Positions 45,728 to 54,934 are shown, counted from the first letter of the stretch. The stretch: DNA of 64,000 bases from Massilia sp. PAMC28688 (GCF_019443445.1 NZ_CP080378.1:4836001-4900000), one strand, 5' to 3'. Notes: generated by a model from the sequence alone, not told the origin. Numbers and translations are program-made.

Positions 45728-46750
45728 ATGACTCAAATTACGCTTGCCCTGCCCTTTGCCCTTCCCCCCCAGGAACTGGCCACCGACCTCGTGCGGTCCC
45801 TGACCATGCCGGCCCTGGCCACCCTGCTGGCGCGCTCGACCGAGACCCATGTCCCGTGGGATGACCAGCAGCGCAATCTGCCCCACGAAGCCTGGCTGTC
45901 CAGGACATTTGGCCTGGCCGCGGACGGAGGCTGCGCCTTTGCCGCCGCCAGCATGCGCGGCTTCGGGCTGGACCCGGCCGGCGGCAGCTGGTTTCTGGTC
46001 CACCCGGCCCATGTGGAAATTGCCCGCAGCCACCTGACCATGCATGACCTGCGCCGCTTGCGCCTGGACGATGGCCACGCGCGCGCCCTGTTCGATGTCG
46101 CCAAGCCCGTGTTTGACGAACTTGGCCATACGCTCGTCTATGGCGACGCCCATACGTGGTTCATGGCCGCCGGCCCCTGGACCAGCCTTCAAACCTCCTC
46201 GCCCGACCTGGTCGTGGGCCAGAACCTGACCGATTTTTTCCCCACAGGCCCCGGCGCGTCCGATTTCCGCCGCCTGCAAAACGAAGTGCAGATGCTCTGG
46301 TTCGAGCATCCGGCCAACGTCGAGCGCGAAGCGGCGGGCATGCCGGCGGTCAATTCCTTCTGGATCTGGGGCCAGGCCGGCAGCAATGCCGCCATTCCAC
46401 CGGCGCCGCTGTTTGCCAGTTCCTACACCACGCCCTGGCTCAGCGCCATGACCACCTGCCCCGCCCCGTCCCTGCCGGACCCCTTCAACGGCAAGTCCGA
46501 GGACAGCATGCTGGTCCGGGGCGACCTGTGCGAACCGGCGCTGGCCGGCGACTGGGCCACGTGGCTGGCGCGCATGCATCACCTGGAAAACAAGCTCTTT
46601 GCCCCGGCCCTGGCCGGCTTGCTGCAGGGCCGCGACGCCAGGGTTCGCATCGTGCTCAGCCACCGCTCCACGCTGCGCGAATTTACCACCACCAAGTGGG
46701 AACAGCGCGCCTTCTGGCGCAAGCCTTCGCTCGCCCGATTATTGCCATGA
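45728..46750 (+). CDS. RpfE-type regulatory protein / phosphoglycerate mutase-like
   Basis: This 340-residue protein resembles the RpfE-type proteins encoded just before recJ in Xanthomonas and many Burkholderiales, sometimes annotated as cofactor-independent phosphoglycerate mutase-like. Recognisable parts are VHPAHVEIARSHLTM, LQNEVQMLWFEHPAN and NSFWIWGQAG. The biochemical role is unknown. It overlaps recJ by four bases. A TACAAT box at 45717-45722 ends only five bases before the ATG, with TTGCAC 19 bp upstream of it and no Shine-Dalgarno, so translation may be leaderless. Confidence 0.78.
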   Translation: MTQITLALPFALPPQELATDLVRSLTMPALATLLARSTETHVPWDDQQRNLPHEAWLSRTFGLAADGGCAFAAASMRGFGLDPAGGSWFLVHPAHVEIARSHLTMHDLRRLRLDDGHARALFDVAKPVFDELGHTLVYGDAHTWFMAAGPWTSLQTSSPDLVVGQNLTDFFPTGPGASDFRRLQNEVQMLWFEHPANVEREAAGMPAVNSFWIWGQAGSNAAIPPAPLFASSYTTPWLSAMTTCPAPSLPDPFNGKSEDSMLVRGDLCEPALAGDWATWLARMHHLENKLFAPALAGLLQGRDARVRIVLSHRSTLREFTTTKWEQRAFWRKPSLARLLP

Positions 46751-48441
46751 CCCGTATTGCCACCCGGCCCTGCTCCTTCCGCACCTCCGAAATGCTGCGC
46801 CAGGGCGGCGTCCATCCGGTGCTGGCGCGCCTGTATGCCTCGCGCGGCCTGTCCGATACCCGTGAATTGTCCAGCGAACTGGCGGCCCTCATGCCGCCGT
46901 CCGGCCTGCGCCACATTGACAGCGCCGCCGTGTTTTTGGCAGACGCCATCGCCGCCGGCAAAAAGATGTGCATCGTCGCCGACTACGACTGCGATGGCGC
47001 CACCGCCTGCGCCGTTGCCCTGCGCGGCCTGAAATCCATGGGCGCCCGGGTGGACTTCATTGTCCCCAACCGTTTCGAGTACGGCTACGGCCTCACGCCC
47101 GAAATCGTGGCCCTGACAGCGCGCGAAAAGGCGCCCGACATCATCGTCACGGTGGACAACGGCATTGCCAGCGTTGACGGCGTCCTCGAGGCGACCCGGC
47201 GCGGCATCGACGTCGTCATCACCGACCACCACCTGCCGGCCGACGTGCTGCCGGCCGCGCGTGTGATCGTCAACCCCAACCAGCCGGAGTGCGGCTTTCC
47301 CAGCAAGCACCTGGCAGGCGTGGGCGTGGTGTTTTACGTCCTGCTGGCGCTGCGCGCCGAACTGCGCCGGCGCGGCGTGTTCGACGCCCAGACCCAGCCC
47401 AAGCTGGACAGCCTGCTCGACCTGGTTGCGCTGGGCACGGTCGCAGACGTCGTCAAGCTCGACTCGAACAACCGCATCCTCGTGGCCCAGGGCTTGAAGC
47501 GCATGCGCGCCGGCCGCATGCACGCCGGCGTGGCCGCCCTGTTCCGGGTGGCCAAACGCGAATCGCGCACCGCGTCCCCGTTCGATCTGGGCTTTGCGCT
47601 CGGCCCGCGGCTCAACGCCGCCGGCCGGCTGGAAGACATGTCGCTCGGGATCGAGTGCCTGATCACCGACGACGAAGGCCGCGCCTGGGCCATTGCCGAA
47701 AAGCTCAACGAAATCAACCTGAAACGGCGCGAGATCGAAGCGGAAATGCAGGATGCGGCCCTGCTCCATCTGGACGCCTTCCAGCCAGCGACCAGCAACA
47801 CCATCAGCGTGTTCGACGCCGGCTGGCACCAGGGCGTCATCGGCATTGTGGCTTCACGCCTGAAAGAAAAGTTCTTCCGGCCGACCATCACCTTTGCCCC
47901 GGGCAGCGATGGCTGGATCAAGGGCTCCGGCCGCTCGATTCCCGGCTTTCACCTGCGCGATGCGCTCGACCTGGTATCCAAACGGGCTCCGAGCCTGATC
48001 GACAAGTTCGGCGGCCATGCCATGGCGGCCGGCCTGACCATCCGGGCCGACGCCTTTGACGCCTTTTCCCGCGCCTTTGAAGAAGTTGGCCGCTCCTGGC
48101 TCACCGCCCAGCAGCTCGAACGCATCATCGAAACCGACGGCCCGCTTGAAGACGCCTACTACACCACCGAGTTCATTGATCTCATGGACGGGCAGGTGTG
48201 GGGCCAGGGCTTCGCACCCCCCGTTTTCTGCGACGAATTCCGTGTCCTCAGCCAGCGCATCCTCAAGGAGCGGCACCTGAAGCTGCACCTGGAACGCAAT
48301 GGCCAGCGCTACGATGCCATCTGGTTTGGCCACACCGCGTCGCTGGGCGAACGGGCCCGGGTCGCATTCCGGCTCGACGCCAATGAATACAATGGTGTCA
48401 CGCGCGTGCAGCTGATGGTGGAACACGCGGAACCGGCCTGA
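46747..48441 (+). CDS. recJ: Single-stranded-DNA-specific exonuclease RecJ
   Basis: This 564-residue DHH-family 5'-3' exonuclease acts in recombination (RecFOR) and repair. Motifs are VADYDCDGATACAVALRG (motif I with metal-binding Asp), VTVDNGIAS, ITDHHLPADVLPAARVIVNPNQ (DHH), and the DHHA1 part GGHAMAAGLTIR, followed by the OB-like C-terminus. The start is the ATG at 46747 (MTRIATRPCSFRTSEMLRQGG), overlapping the RpfE-type gene stop. The length is typical. Confidence 0.95.
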   Translation: MTRIATRPCSFRTSEMLRQGGVHPVLARLYASRGLSDTRELSSELAALMPPSGLRHIDSAAVFLADAIAAGKKMCIVADYDCDGATACAVALRGLKSMGARVDFIVPNRFEYGYGLTPEIVALTAREKAPDIIVTVDNGIASVDGVLEATRRGIDVVITDHHLPADVLPAARVIVNPNQPECGFPSKHLAGVGVVFYVLLALRAELRRRGVFDAQTQPKLDSLLDLVALGTVADVVKLDSNNRILVAQGLKRMRAGRMHAGVAALFRVAKRESRTASPFDLGFALGPRLNAAGRLEDMSLGIECLITDDEGRAWAIAEKLNEINLKRREIEAEMQDAALLHLDAFQPATSNTISVFDAGWHQGVIGIVASRLKEKFFRPTITFAPGSDGWIKGSGRSIPGFHLRDALDLVSKRAPSLIDKFGGHAMAAGLTIRADAFDAFSRAFEEVGRSWLTAQQLERIIETDGPLEDAYYTTEFIDLMDGQVWGQGFAPPVFCDEFRVLSQRILKERHLKLHLERNGQRYDAIWFGHTASLGERARVAFRLDANEYNGVTRVQLMVEHAEPA

Positions 48442-48505
48442 GCATGGCGGGTTCCCCGGTTCACAATTCGGGCAACTGCATTAAAGGAAATCCACAATAT
48501 TTTCC

Positions 48506-48553
48506 CTCCGATTCCGGAGCTTGCTTGCACTCCCAGTATTTTTGGAGTATAAA
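48506..48553 (+). promoter_or_regulatory. Promoter and inverted repeats of the Xre/RES operon
   Basis: A readable sigma-70 promoter is present: TTGCAC at 48525-48530, a 17-bp spacer, and TATAAA at 48548-48553. Two CTCC/GGAG inverted repeats overlap it: CTCCG-ATTC-CGGAG at 48506-48519 and ACTCC-N10-GGAGT at 48529-48548. The second covers the spacer exactly. Autoregulation by the antitoxin or toxin-antitoxin complex is the likely reason. Confidence 0.7.
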
Positions 48554-48579
48554 GTATCCATAACCGGAGGTAACGCACC

Positions 48580-49017
48580 ATGAACCTGGCCTACTCTTAT
48601 CCAAAAAGCCGTTTTGAACCGGCCGTACTGATCGATCTCAACGCCCGCGCCGAACGCGAACGCTTGTCCAAATCGGCACTGATCGGCTTTTTCAAGCTGG
48701 TGGCCGCGTGGAAGCTGCGCGACGAAGATGCGCGTGAGTTGCTGGGCGGCCTGTCCTCATCCACCTTTTACGAGTGGAAGAAGAACCCCGACCGCGTGCT
48801 CGAAGTCGACCGCATCACCCGCATCTCCTATCTGCTGGGCATCTACAAATCCCTGCACATCCTGTACGGCGACAAGCTCGCCGACGAATGGGTGACCCTT
48901 CCCAACAAAAACCCCGTTTTCGCCGGCCGCACCCCGCTCTCGACCATGGTCGCCGGCGGCATGCTGGCCATGCAAACCGTTCGTAAGCTGCTGGACGCAC
49001 GCCGAGGAGGTCTCTGA
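48580..49017 (+). CDS. Xre/MbcA/ParS-type antitoxin (DUF2384)
   Basis: This 145-residue protein has an N-terminal Xre-like HTH (about residues 30-75: KSALIGFFKLVAAWKL ... LSSSTFYEWKK) and a C-terminal DUF2384 toxin-binding part. The latter contains YLLGIYKSLHILYGDKLADEWVTLPNKNPVFAGRTPLSTMVAGG, and its tail inserts in the RES toxin active site. GGAGG precedes the ATG at nine bases. It neutralises the toxin encoded two bases downstream and probably represses the operon. Confidence 0.92.
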   Translation: MNLAYSYPKSRFEPAVLIDLNARAERERLSKSALIGFFKLVAAWKLRDEDARELLGGLSSSTFYEWKKNPDRVLEVDRITRISYLLGIYKSLHILYGDKLADEWVTLPNKNPVFAGRTPLSTMVAGGMLAMQTVRKLLDARRGGL

Positions 49018-49019
49018 TC

Positions 49020-49712
49020 TTGTCCGTCGTCCCTAAACTGACCACCCTGCGCCAATTCGATACCTGCCGACTCATCCCTTCCCGCTTTGCCGATGTGGAG
49101 GACTCCGTCCTCGCGCCGCTGGCCGACAGCGAGGAAGTGCTGCGCCACCTGTTCGAACTCGATAACGCCACCAATGAGCGCTTGCGCGGCGAGTACGGCA
49201 GCCTGCCCGGCATTGGCGTGGATGAACTGGTGTTCGGCGTGCCGAACTTCCGCATCATCAATGCAGCCTACACTTATCCGCGTCCGGAAGGCAGCCGCTT
49301 CAACGACGGCGAGCGCGGTGCCTGGTACTGCGCCTTTGCCATCGACAGCTCGCTGGCCGAAATCTCCTTTCATAAAACCGTCGAGTACCAGGAAATCGAC
49401 CGCTTTGAAGACAGCGTGACGTACCAGTGCATGCTGGCCGACTTCACCAGCACCTTCCACGACATCCGCGGCATCGAAGCGTACCAGGACTGCCTGGATC
49501 CGGCCAGCTACATCGAGTCGCAAAAGCTGGCCGCCGAGCTGCTCGAACTTGGCTCCATGGGCGTCATCTACCCGAGCGTGCGCGATCCCGGCGGCACCTG
49601 CCTGGCGTGCTTTCGTCCGGCGCTGGTGGGCAATGTGCGCAAGGGCCAGGCCTATCGCTTCACCTGGTCAGGCTCTCCCACGCCCCTGATTGAAACCATC
49701 GAGCACACTTGA
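49020..49712 (+). CDS. RES-domain NAD+-degrading toxin
   Basis: This 230-residue protein has the RES domain from about residue 75. PEGSRFNDGERGAWYCAF supplies the conserved Arg, SLAEISFHKT the Glu, and LGSMGVIYPSVRDPGGTCLACF the Ser region of the fold, which resembles ADP-ribosyltransferases. RES toxins phosphorolyse or hydrolyse NAD+ and stop growth. The start is a TTG at 49020 with AGGAGG upstream; the weak initiator may keep toxin below antitoxin. All expected conserved residues seem present, so it looks active. Confidence 0.92.
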   Translation: MSVVPKLTTLRQFDTCRLIPSRFADVEDSVLAPLADSEEVLRHLFELDNATNERLRGEYGSLPGIGVDELVFGVPNFRIINAAYTYPRPEGSRFNDGERGAWYCAFAIDSSLAEISFHKTVEYQEIDRFEDSVTYQCMLADFTSTFHDIRGIEAYQDCLDPASYIESQKLAAELLELGSMGVIYPSVRDPGGTCLACFRPALVGNVRKGQAYRFTWSGSPTPLIETIEHT

Positions 49713-49728
49713 CTGCCGCCCCACGATC

Positions 49729-50049
49729 ATGAAGACCAAACCTGAAAACGACACTGAACTGCGCACCAAGATCAACATGGAGACTGCGCGCCTGCCCTGG
49801 GCCGAGCTGGAACGCCACTTCGCCCAGGGAACCGTGATCTTCGTCAGCGAACAGCTCGACCTCATCGATGTCGCCGTCCGCATCTCGCACGACGACAAGG
49901 ACAGTATCGCGCGCTGGATGGGCGAGCACAAAATCGCCAAGGTTTCGGACGCCCAGGCACAGGCGTGGACTGCCGCCGGCGCCTCGCTCTGGACTTCGGT
50001 CGTCCATCCTTTCATCCTGGTCCAGCCGGAAAAAAGCAAGCTGCATTAA
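49729..50049 (+). CDS. DUF2288 protein
   Basis: This 106-residue soluble protein carries the DUF2288 motif LPWAELERHFAQGTVIFVSEQLDLIDVAVRISHDDKDSI. DUF2288 is uncharacterised. The start ATG at 49729 lies 17 bases after the toxin stop, so it may be on the same transcript, but the function need not be related. Its stop is 6 bases before the AraC regulator start. Confidence 0.85.
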   Translation: MKTKPENDTELRTKINMETARLPWAELERHFAQGTVIFVSEQLDLIDVAVRISHDDKDSIARWMGEHKIAKVSDAQAQAWTAAGASLWTSVVHPFILVQPEKSKLH

Positions 50050-50054
50050 GCGCC

Positions 50055-50855
50055 GTGACTCGCCGCGTTTTGCAGCCTGTCGCCGCCCTCGCGCCCTGGG
50101 TGCGCCACATCATGGCCGGCGGCTTCGAGAGCGAACGGGTGCTTCTGCCCGCCTGCGCCGATGTCCAGCTCCTGATGTATCTGCAGGGCGGCGCCTTCGT
50201 GATCGATCCGGCCTGCTCTGAGACACCGTTACCGAGGATCTTCCTGGTCGGGCCGGTCCAACACCCTCGCCAATACCGCGTCGCTCCCGGCAGCCGCTTC
50301 GTCGCGGTCACCTTCCGCCCGGGTGGACTGCAAGCCTGCCTGGGGATGGCCGCATCGGCCGTCATGGGCCGCATCGTGACGCTCGACGCAGGCGTGCTCG
50401 AAGAAGCGCTGACGCAAAGCGAAGAGCATGCACCGGCCTTTCTGCAGCAAGCGCTGCTAACACGGCTGCACGCGCGGGGAACACCGCCTCCCGGACTGCC
50501 CGCGCTCGATCTGGAAAATGTCGAGAGGCCGGTCCCGGAGCTGGCAAAAGAGCTGGGCATCGGCGTGCGCCAGCTGGAGCGGCGTTTCCTTGACAGTCTT
50601 GGGATGCCGCTGCGGGAATACCGCCGCCTGGCACGGTACTCGGCCGCCATGACCGCGCTCATGATGCAGGGCGCCTCGCCACAGGCATTGGCCAGCCTGG
50701 CGCAGGACGCCGGCTATGTCGACCAGGCCCACTTCACCCGCGATTTTTCAGCCATGGTGGGCCAGCCGCCCGGCCGCTTCCTCAGGCAGCGGGGCGACGC
50801 CCAGTACGCACTGTGGCAATTCACCAGGGAAGAACTGGAGAGTTATCTGAGCTGA
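50055..50855 (+). CDS. AraC-family transcriptional regulator
   Basis: This 266-residue regulator has an N-terminal DUF6597-type sensing domain (about residues 1-140, with YRVAPGSRFVAVTFRPGGL) and a C-terminal AraC DNA-binding domain. The latter has ELAKELGIGVRQLERRFLDSLGMPLREYRRLARYSAA as the first HTH and LASLAQDAGYVDQAHFTRDFSAMVGQPPGRF as the second. The start is assigned to a GTG at 50055; the ribosome-binding site is weak. The target is unknown; the following SRPBCC gene, 68 bp downstream, is a candidate. Confidence 0.87.
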   Translation: MTRRVLQPVAALAPWVRHIMAGGFESERVLLPACADVQLLMYLQGGAFVIDPACSETPLPRIFLVGPVQHPRQYRVAPGSRFVAVTFRPGGLQACLGMAASAVMGRIVTLDAGVLEEALTQSEEHAPAFLQQALLTRLHARGTPPPGLPALDLENVERPVPELAKELGIGVRQLERRFLDSLGMPLREYRRLARYSAAMTALMMQGASPQALASLAQDAGYVDQAHFTRDFSAMVGQPPGRFLRQRGDAQYALWQFTREELESYLS

Positions 50856-50923
50856 CATGTCGCACCGGTACAATCTTCGCGGGCCCCGCCAGCCTACCAT
50901 CAGGCTTTGGGAGAAGCCTGATC

Positions 50924-51349
50924 ATGATGATTGAAGAAAGCATCGATATCAACGTCACGCCAGACAAGGTAATGGCGTGCTACAGCGACGTGGCCGGCTG
51001 GCCGCGCTGGGACCCGGACACCAGGCAAGCCTCGATCGACGGCCCGTTTCGCGCCGGCGCCACGGGAAGGCTGCGCCCTGCCAAGGGTTTTGCGGTACCC
51101 ATGCGCTTCACCAGCGTGACCGAACATTCCTTCACCGTCGAAGCTCCTGCACCCTTGTGCAAGATGCGCTTCGAGCACGAGCTGGTGCCTGTTGCCGGTG
51201 GCACCCGGGTGACGCACCGGGTCAGCTTTGAGGGACTGCTGGCGGGGTTCTTCCGCCGGCTGGTCGGCGCGCGTGTGCGCACCGGCCTGCCGGTAACCAT
51301 GGCCAGTCTCAAGCAGATGCTGGAAGCGCAAGCTAGCGCCGCTCCTTGA
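50924..51349 (+). CDS. SRPBCC family protein
   Basis: This 141-residue START-like ligand-binding protein has the polyketide-cyclase/SRPBCC layout: IDINVTPDKVMACYSDVAGWPRWDPDT at the N-terminus and a long C-terminal helix LVGARVRTGLPVTMASLKQMLEAQ. It binds a small hydrophobic ligand that cannot be named. GGGAGAA lies upstream of two adjacent ATG codons (50924 and 50927). Its end overlaps the convergent prfH gene by 17 bases. Confidence 0.82.
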   Translation: MMIEESIDINVTPDKVMACYSDVAGWPRWDPDTRQASIDGPFRAGATGRLRPAKGFAVPMRFTSVTEHSFTVEAPAPLCKMRFEHELVPVAGGTRVTHRVSFEGLLAGFFRRLVGARVRTGLPVTMASLKQMLEAQASAAP

Positions 51350-51950
51350 AGCCCATGCCTTCAAAGGTCCTCACGGCATTGCCCCGCTCTGCGCTCCAGT
51401 GCTGCGACCGGCGCGCCGCCCTGTCCTCCAGGGCGCTCTGCGCGGCGAGCGCGGCCAGCTTGCCCGCCAGGAGCTGGCCTGCGATGCGGCGATTGGCGTG
51501 CTGGCTGCGCTCCGTTTGCACCTTCACGCTTAGCCCGGTCGCTACATGGGTAGCCCGGATCGCACTATCGGTCTTGTTGACATGCTGCCCGCCCGGACCG
51601 GAAGCGCGGATGGCTTCATAGCGGATCTCGCCCACTTCGGGCGAGGGCGAAGAAGGTGGTGCAAACGCGGCACCGTGCAAAAACCAGTTCTTGCGCTTGT
51701 GGCCGGAGCGATACGGGCTGTCGCATATCCAGAGCAAAGTACCGCACCAGCGGCGCGCAAGGTCCCCGTCCCCGCCCACTTCCAGCAGCACCGAACGCAA
51801 GGTCCCCGCAACAGGACCATCGATCTGCTCGATGACGTCAATCGCCACCCCGGCTTGATTAGCCTGCGCGCAAAGCATGTCGAATGCCTTGCGCACCCCA
51901 AGGCAGCACTCCGCGGGCCCGGTATTGGCTGTCAGCTGTAACCAGATCAT
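51333..51950 (-). CDS. prfH: Release-factor-like protein PrfH
   Basis: This 205-residue protein holds the catalytic release-factor domain with the GGQ motif in RASGPGGQHVNKTDSAIRATH near residue 126. It also holds a short N-terminal part distinct from RF1 and RF2, with no codon-recognition domain of the PAT or SPF type. Its start overlaps the rtcB stop by one base. In the known PrfH-RtcB pair, PrfH releases nascent peptide from ribosomes whose decoding centre has been cleaved in 16S rRNA, and the ligase then repairs the cut. Confidence 0.9.
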   Translation of the reverse strand: MIWLQLTANTGPAECCLGVRKAFDMLCAQANQAGVAIDVIEQIDGPVAGTLRSVLLEVGGDGDLARRWCGTLLWICDSPYRSGHKRKNWFLHGAAFAPPSSPSPEVGEIRYEAIRASGPGGQHVNKTDSAIRATHVATGLSVKVQTERSQHANRRIAGQLLAGKLAALAAQSALEDRAARRSQHWSAERGNAVRTFEGMGFKERR

Positions 51951-53143
51951 CAGCAGCACTCCCCACGTGTCTTGTAGGTGAGTACAGGGCGGCTGCGTGC
52001 GACCACGCGCGCCAATCCTGCGCCAACAAGGCATCCGAGGACGCTGTCGACATTCTTGTATGCCTGCGGCGCCTCCTCGTAGATCAAGGCCCGGTCATTG
52101 CAGATCACCCGTCCGCCGGTGGAGGTGCGGCTTAACTGCGCAGGCGTGGCCAGGCGGTCGAGCCGCCCCTTGCAGTCGGTGCGCAGCCATTTGCGGCCGG
52201 CACCATGCGCCAGCGACTGCAGGCTGAGCGCATGCGCGTCTGCCAGCGGCTCGATCAGATAGCTGTAATCGTCGCGCGAGCCAGGCAACATGACCAGACC
52301 CAGGTCGGACGGCGTGGCACCTTTGCGATGCAGCCAGCCGTCGGCGCCGCCAAAATTGGCCGCAGTGACGGTATTGTGATTCACATCCAGCACCGGCGTG
52401 GCGCTGCAGCGCAGGCGCATGAGAATGCGCGCCGCGATGAGAGCGCGGTTAAGCTCTGCATACCTGACTGCTGCATCATGCTGGCGCAGGTAGGCTGCGG
52501 CAGCTTCGCTGCCGTCTGCCAGTCCCGCGTGGCTGAACGCATCGACGTGCGAGCGCAAAACCGCCTGGCCAAGGCCGCGCGAACCGCTGTGAACCAGCAG
52601 TTGCAGGCACTTGGGTGCCAGCGCCGTTTGCGCCAGCACGTCCGGCAGTTCCACCTTGTCGATCACCTGGAGTTCGGCAAAGTGATTTCCGCGCCCGATG
52701 GTACCGAGCGAGCGCAGGTGGCCGCTGTCCAGCCCCGCCTCGCGCAGCACGAGGCCAAGCGCCGCGAAGCGCGCGCACAAGGTATCGTCATGGCGCTCCA
52801 GCGCATCCCACTCGTGTTCATCAATGATATCGTCGAGGTTGCCGATCTGTTTGTCGACCTTGTCCAGCTTGACGCGGCTCGACAGGATGTCGGTCTGCCA
52901 CAGGCCCATGCCGCAGCCAATGTCATTGCCCACCAATGCCGGATAGAGCCGGCCCGTGGAGAAGAATGCCGCACCCACGGGGTAGCCGCGGCCGGGATGC
53001 AGGTCCGGCAGCCCGACCACGCGCTGCATGCCGGCCAGCTGCGACGTGGTTTTTGCCTGCTCGATGGCGGCATGTTCGAGCCACAGGCGCTCGGACGCAA
53101 TGATCGACACGCGATCAGAAATAGTTTGAACAAAATTGCCCAT
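51950..53143 (-). CDS. rtcB: RNA ligase RtcB (RtcB2 type, PrfH-linked)
   Basis: This 397-residue RtcB joins 2',3'-cyclic phosphate and 5'-OH RNA ends using GTP and Mn2+. Motifs are GNDIGCGMG with the metal-binding Cys near residue 78, GTIGRGNHFAELQ, LLVHSGSRGLG, LDVNHNTVTA and SLAHGAGRKW, whose His is the guanylylation site. It is somewhat shorter than the tRNA-type RtcB. There is no archease, rtcA or rtcR nearby, and the coupling to prfH marks it as the ribosome-repair subtype. Its leader contains several hairpins. Confidence 0.93.
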   Translation of the reverse strand: MGNFVQTISDRVSIIASERLWLEHAAIEQAKTTSQLAGMQRVVGLPDLHPGRGYPVGAAFFSTGRLYPALVGNDIGCGMGLWQTDILSSRVKLDKVDKQIGNLDDIIDEHEWDALERHDDTLCARFAALGLVLREAGLDSGHLRSLGTIGRGNHFAELQVIDKVELPDVLAQTALAPKCLQLLVHSGSRGLGQAVLRSHVDAFSHAGLADGSEAAAAYLRQHDAAVRYAELNRALIAARILMRLRCSATPVLDVNHNTVTAANFGGADGWLHRKGATPSDLGLVMLPGSRDDYSYLIEPLADAHALSLQSLAHGAGRKWLRTDCKGRLDRLATPAQLSRTSTGGRVICNDRALIYEEAPQAYKNVDSVLGCLVGAGLARVVARSRPVLTYKTRGECC

Positions 53144-53150
53144 TTTGAAG

Positions 53151-53250
53151 CCAATCCAAAAAAATAGTAAAACAGGATTGGGCGCTGGCGGCGCGCAGAC
53201 GAGTTACTCGTCCCAGGCAGTGCTGATGCAGATTGATCAGCGCAGGACGT
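53151..53250 (-). other. Structured leader upstream of rtcB
   Basis: Three inverted repeats stack in the 110 bp before rtcB. CCAATCC (53151-53157) pairs with GGATTGG (53175-53181) around an A/T-rich 17-base loop only 7 bases before the ATG. GACGAGT-T-ACTCGTC lies at 53198-53212. GCTGAT/ATCAGC arms lie near 53223-53246. The first would sequester the region where a ribosome-binding site should be. No sigma-54 promoter was found. The remaining 53251-53389 shows no gene. Confidence 0.5.
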
Positions 53251-53389
53251 GACCAGCCAGACCCGAAAAAGGAGAGGTGGCGTTCATTTGATGCATGGGC
53301 GTTCTCCTTCTGTCAGGTTGGTGGATAAGGTGTCAGATAAAGCAGGCGGCGATGATAAATGAATTTACGCCGCCGTACAAGCACAATTG

Positions 53390-54934
53390 TCAGCGGCGTT
53401 TTTTCAGGATCGACCCCAGCACGCCGCGAATGATCTCGCGCCCCACCTGCGAGCCAATGCTGCGCGCGGCCGATTTCACCATCGCTTCCACCGGCGACTG
53501 GCGTTTGCTGCCGGAACCAAATAGCCCACCCAGCATGCCGCCAAATCCGGATTCGCCTTCCGGCTCGGCGCGGGCGGTACGCGTACTTGCCTGCTTTTCG
53601 GCCTGCTTCTGCTCCAGCGCCTGCTGCTCGGTTGCCGCAGTCGCTTCCGCGCGGCGGGTGAGGATCTCGTGGGCCGACTCGCGATCGACCACTTTTTCGT
53701 AGACGCCGGCCACGACCGAGCGCGCCATGGCAGCCTTGCGCTCGGCCATATCGATGGGGCCGAGCTGCGACGCCGGCGGCAGCACAAAGGCGCGCTCCAC
53801 GATATTCGGCCGCCCCTTCTCATCGAGGAATGACACCAGTGCTTCGCCCACGCCCAGTTCAGAAATGACGGCAGCCGTATCGAGCGCCGGATTGGGGCGG
53901 AAAGTCTCTGCCGCAGCCTTGACTGCCTTCTGGTCGCGCGGCGTGTAGGCGCGCAAGGCGTGCTGCACCCGGTTGCCCAGCTGTCCGAGCACGGTATCCG
54001 GAATATCGAGCGGATTTTGAGTAATGAAAAATACGCCCACACCCTTGGAGCGGATCAGGCGCACGACCTGTTCGATTTTTTGCAGCAGCTGCTTGGGCGC
54101 GTCCGCAAACAGCAGGTGGGCCTCATCGAAAAAGAACACCAGCTTGGGCTTGTCCAGGTCTCCCACTTCCGGCAGGTTCTCGAACAGTTCGGACAGCAGC
54201 CAAAGCAGGAACACGCCATACATGCGTGGCGCGTTCATCAGCTTGTCGGCGGCCAGGATGTTGACGACGCCCTTGCCATTGGCATCGGTCTGCAGCAGGT
54301 CGTCGATGTTGAGCATCGGCTCCCCAAAAAACTGGTCGCCGCCCTGCTCTTCGATCGCCATCAGGCCGCGCTGGATGGCGCCAATGCTGGCCGCCGAAAT
54401 GTTCCCGTAGGTGGTGCGGTAGTCGGCCGCGTTGTCACCCACATTTTGCAGCATGGTGCGCAGATCCTTGGAATCAAGCAGCAGCAAGCCATTGTCGTCG
54501 GCGATCTTGAAGACCAGCTGCAGCACGCCTTCCTGCGTGTCGTTCAGGTTGAGCATGCGCGCCAGCAGCAGCGGTCCCAGGTCGGAAATGGTCGCCCGTA
54601 CCGGATGTCCCAGTTCGCCAAACACATCCCAGAACGTGACGGGACAGGCCTCCCACTGCGGCTCTTCCTGCTCCAGGCTGGCCAGGCGCGCCTTCAGTTT
54701 GTCTGAAGCCTTGCCCGCCTTGGCCATGCCCGACAGGTCTCCCTTCACGTCCGCCATGAACACCGGCACGCCGATGTTGGACAGCGACTGGGCGATCGCT
54801 TGCAGCGTCACCGTCTTGCCGGTGCCGGTGGCGCCGGTGATGCAGCCGTGCCGGTTGACGAGCTGCGACAGCAAATCGAGCGTGACAGCTGGCTGGACGG
54901 CGATATTTTTGGCGATTGGCAGTGAAGTGGACAT
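53390..54934 (-). CDS. HerA-like ATPase, DUF853 family
   Basis: This 514-residue P-loop ATPase of the DUF853/YjgR group has Walker [17 protein letters not shown] at about residues 33-48, [19 protein letters not shown], Walker [13 protein letters not shown], and the arginine-finger region [37 protein letters not shown]. The C-terminal 80 residues are charged and Gly-rich with a tail [24 protein letters not shown]. HerA-like proteins are hexameric DNA translocases, but the role of YjgR is not settled. It is followed on the right by a gene remnant, not an operon partner. Confidence 0.9.
   Translation of the reverse strand: MSTSLPIAKNIAVQPAVTLDLLSQLVNRHGCITGATGTGKTVTLQAIAQSLSNIGVPVFMADVKGDLSGMAKAGKASDKLKARLASLEQEEPQWEACPVTFWDVFGELGHPVRATISDLGPLLLARMLNLNDTQEGVLQLVFKIADDNGLLLLDSKDLRTMLQNVGDNAADYRTTYGNISAASIGAIQRGLMAIEEQGGDQFFGEPMLNIDDLLQTDANGKGVVNILAADKLMNAPRMYGVFLLWLLSELFENLPEVGDLDKPKLVFFFDEAHLLFADAPKQLLQKIEQVVRLIRSKGVGVFFITQNPLDIPDTVLGQLGNRVQHALRAYTPRDQKAVKAAAETFRPNPALDTAAVISELGVGEALVSFLDEKGRPNIVERAFVLPPASQLGPIDMAERKAAMARSVVAGVYEKVVDRESAHEILTRRAEATAATEQQALEQKQAEKQASTRTARAEPEGESGFGGMLGGLFGSGSKRQSPVEAMVKSAARSIGSQVGREIIRGVLGSILKKRR

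Noticed and set aside
53144..53389. Possible tRNA-like or Y-RNA gene beside rtcB
   Set aside because: Hairpins exist, but no cloverleaf, T-loop motif or CCA end could be drawn, and there is no Ro/Rsr gene nearby.
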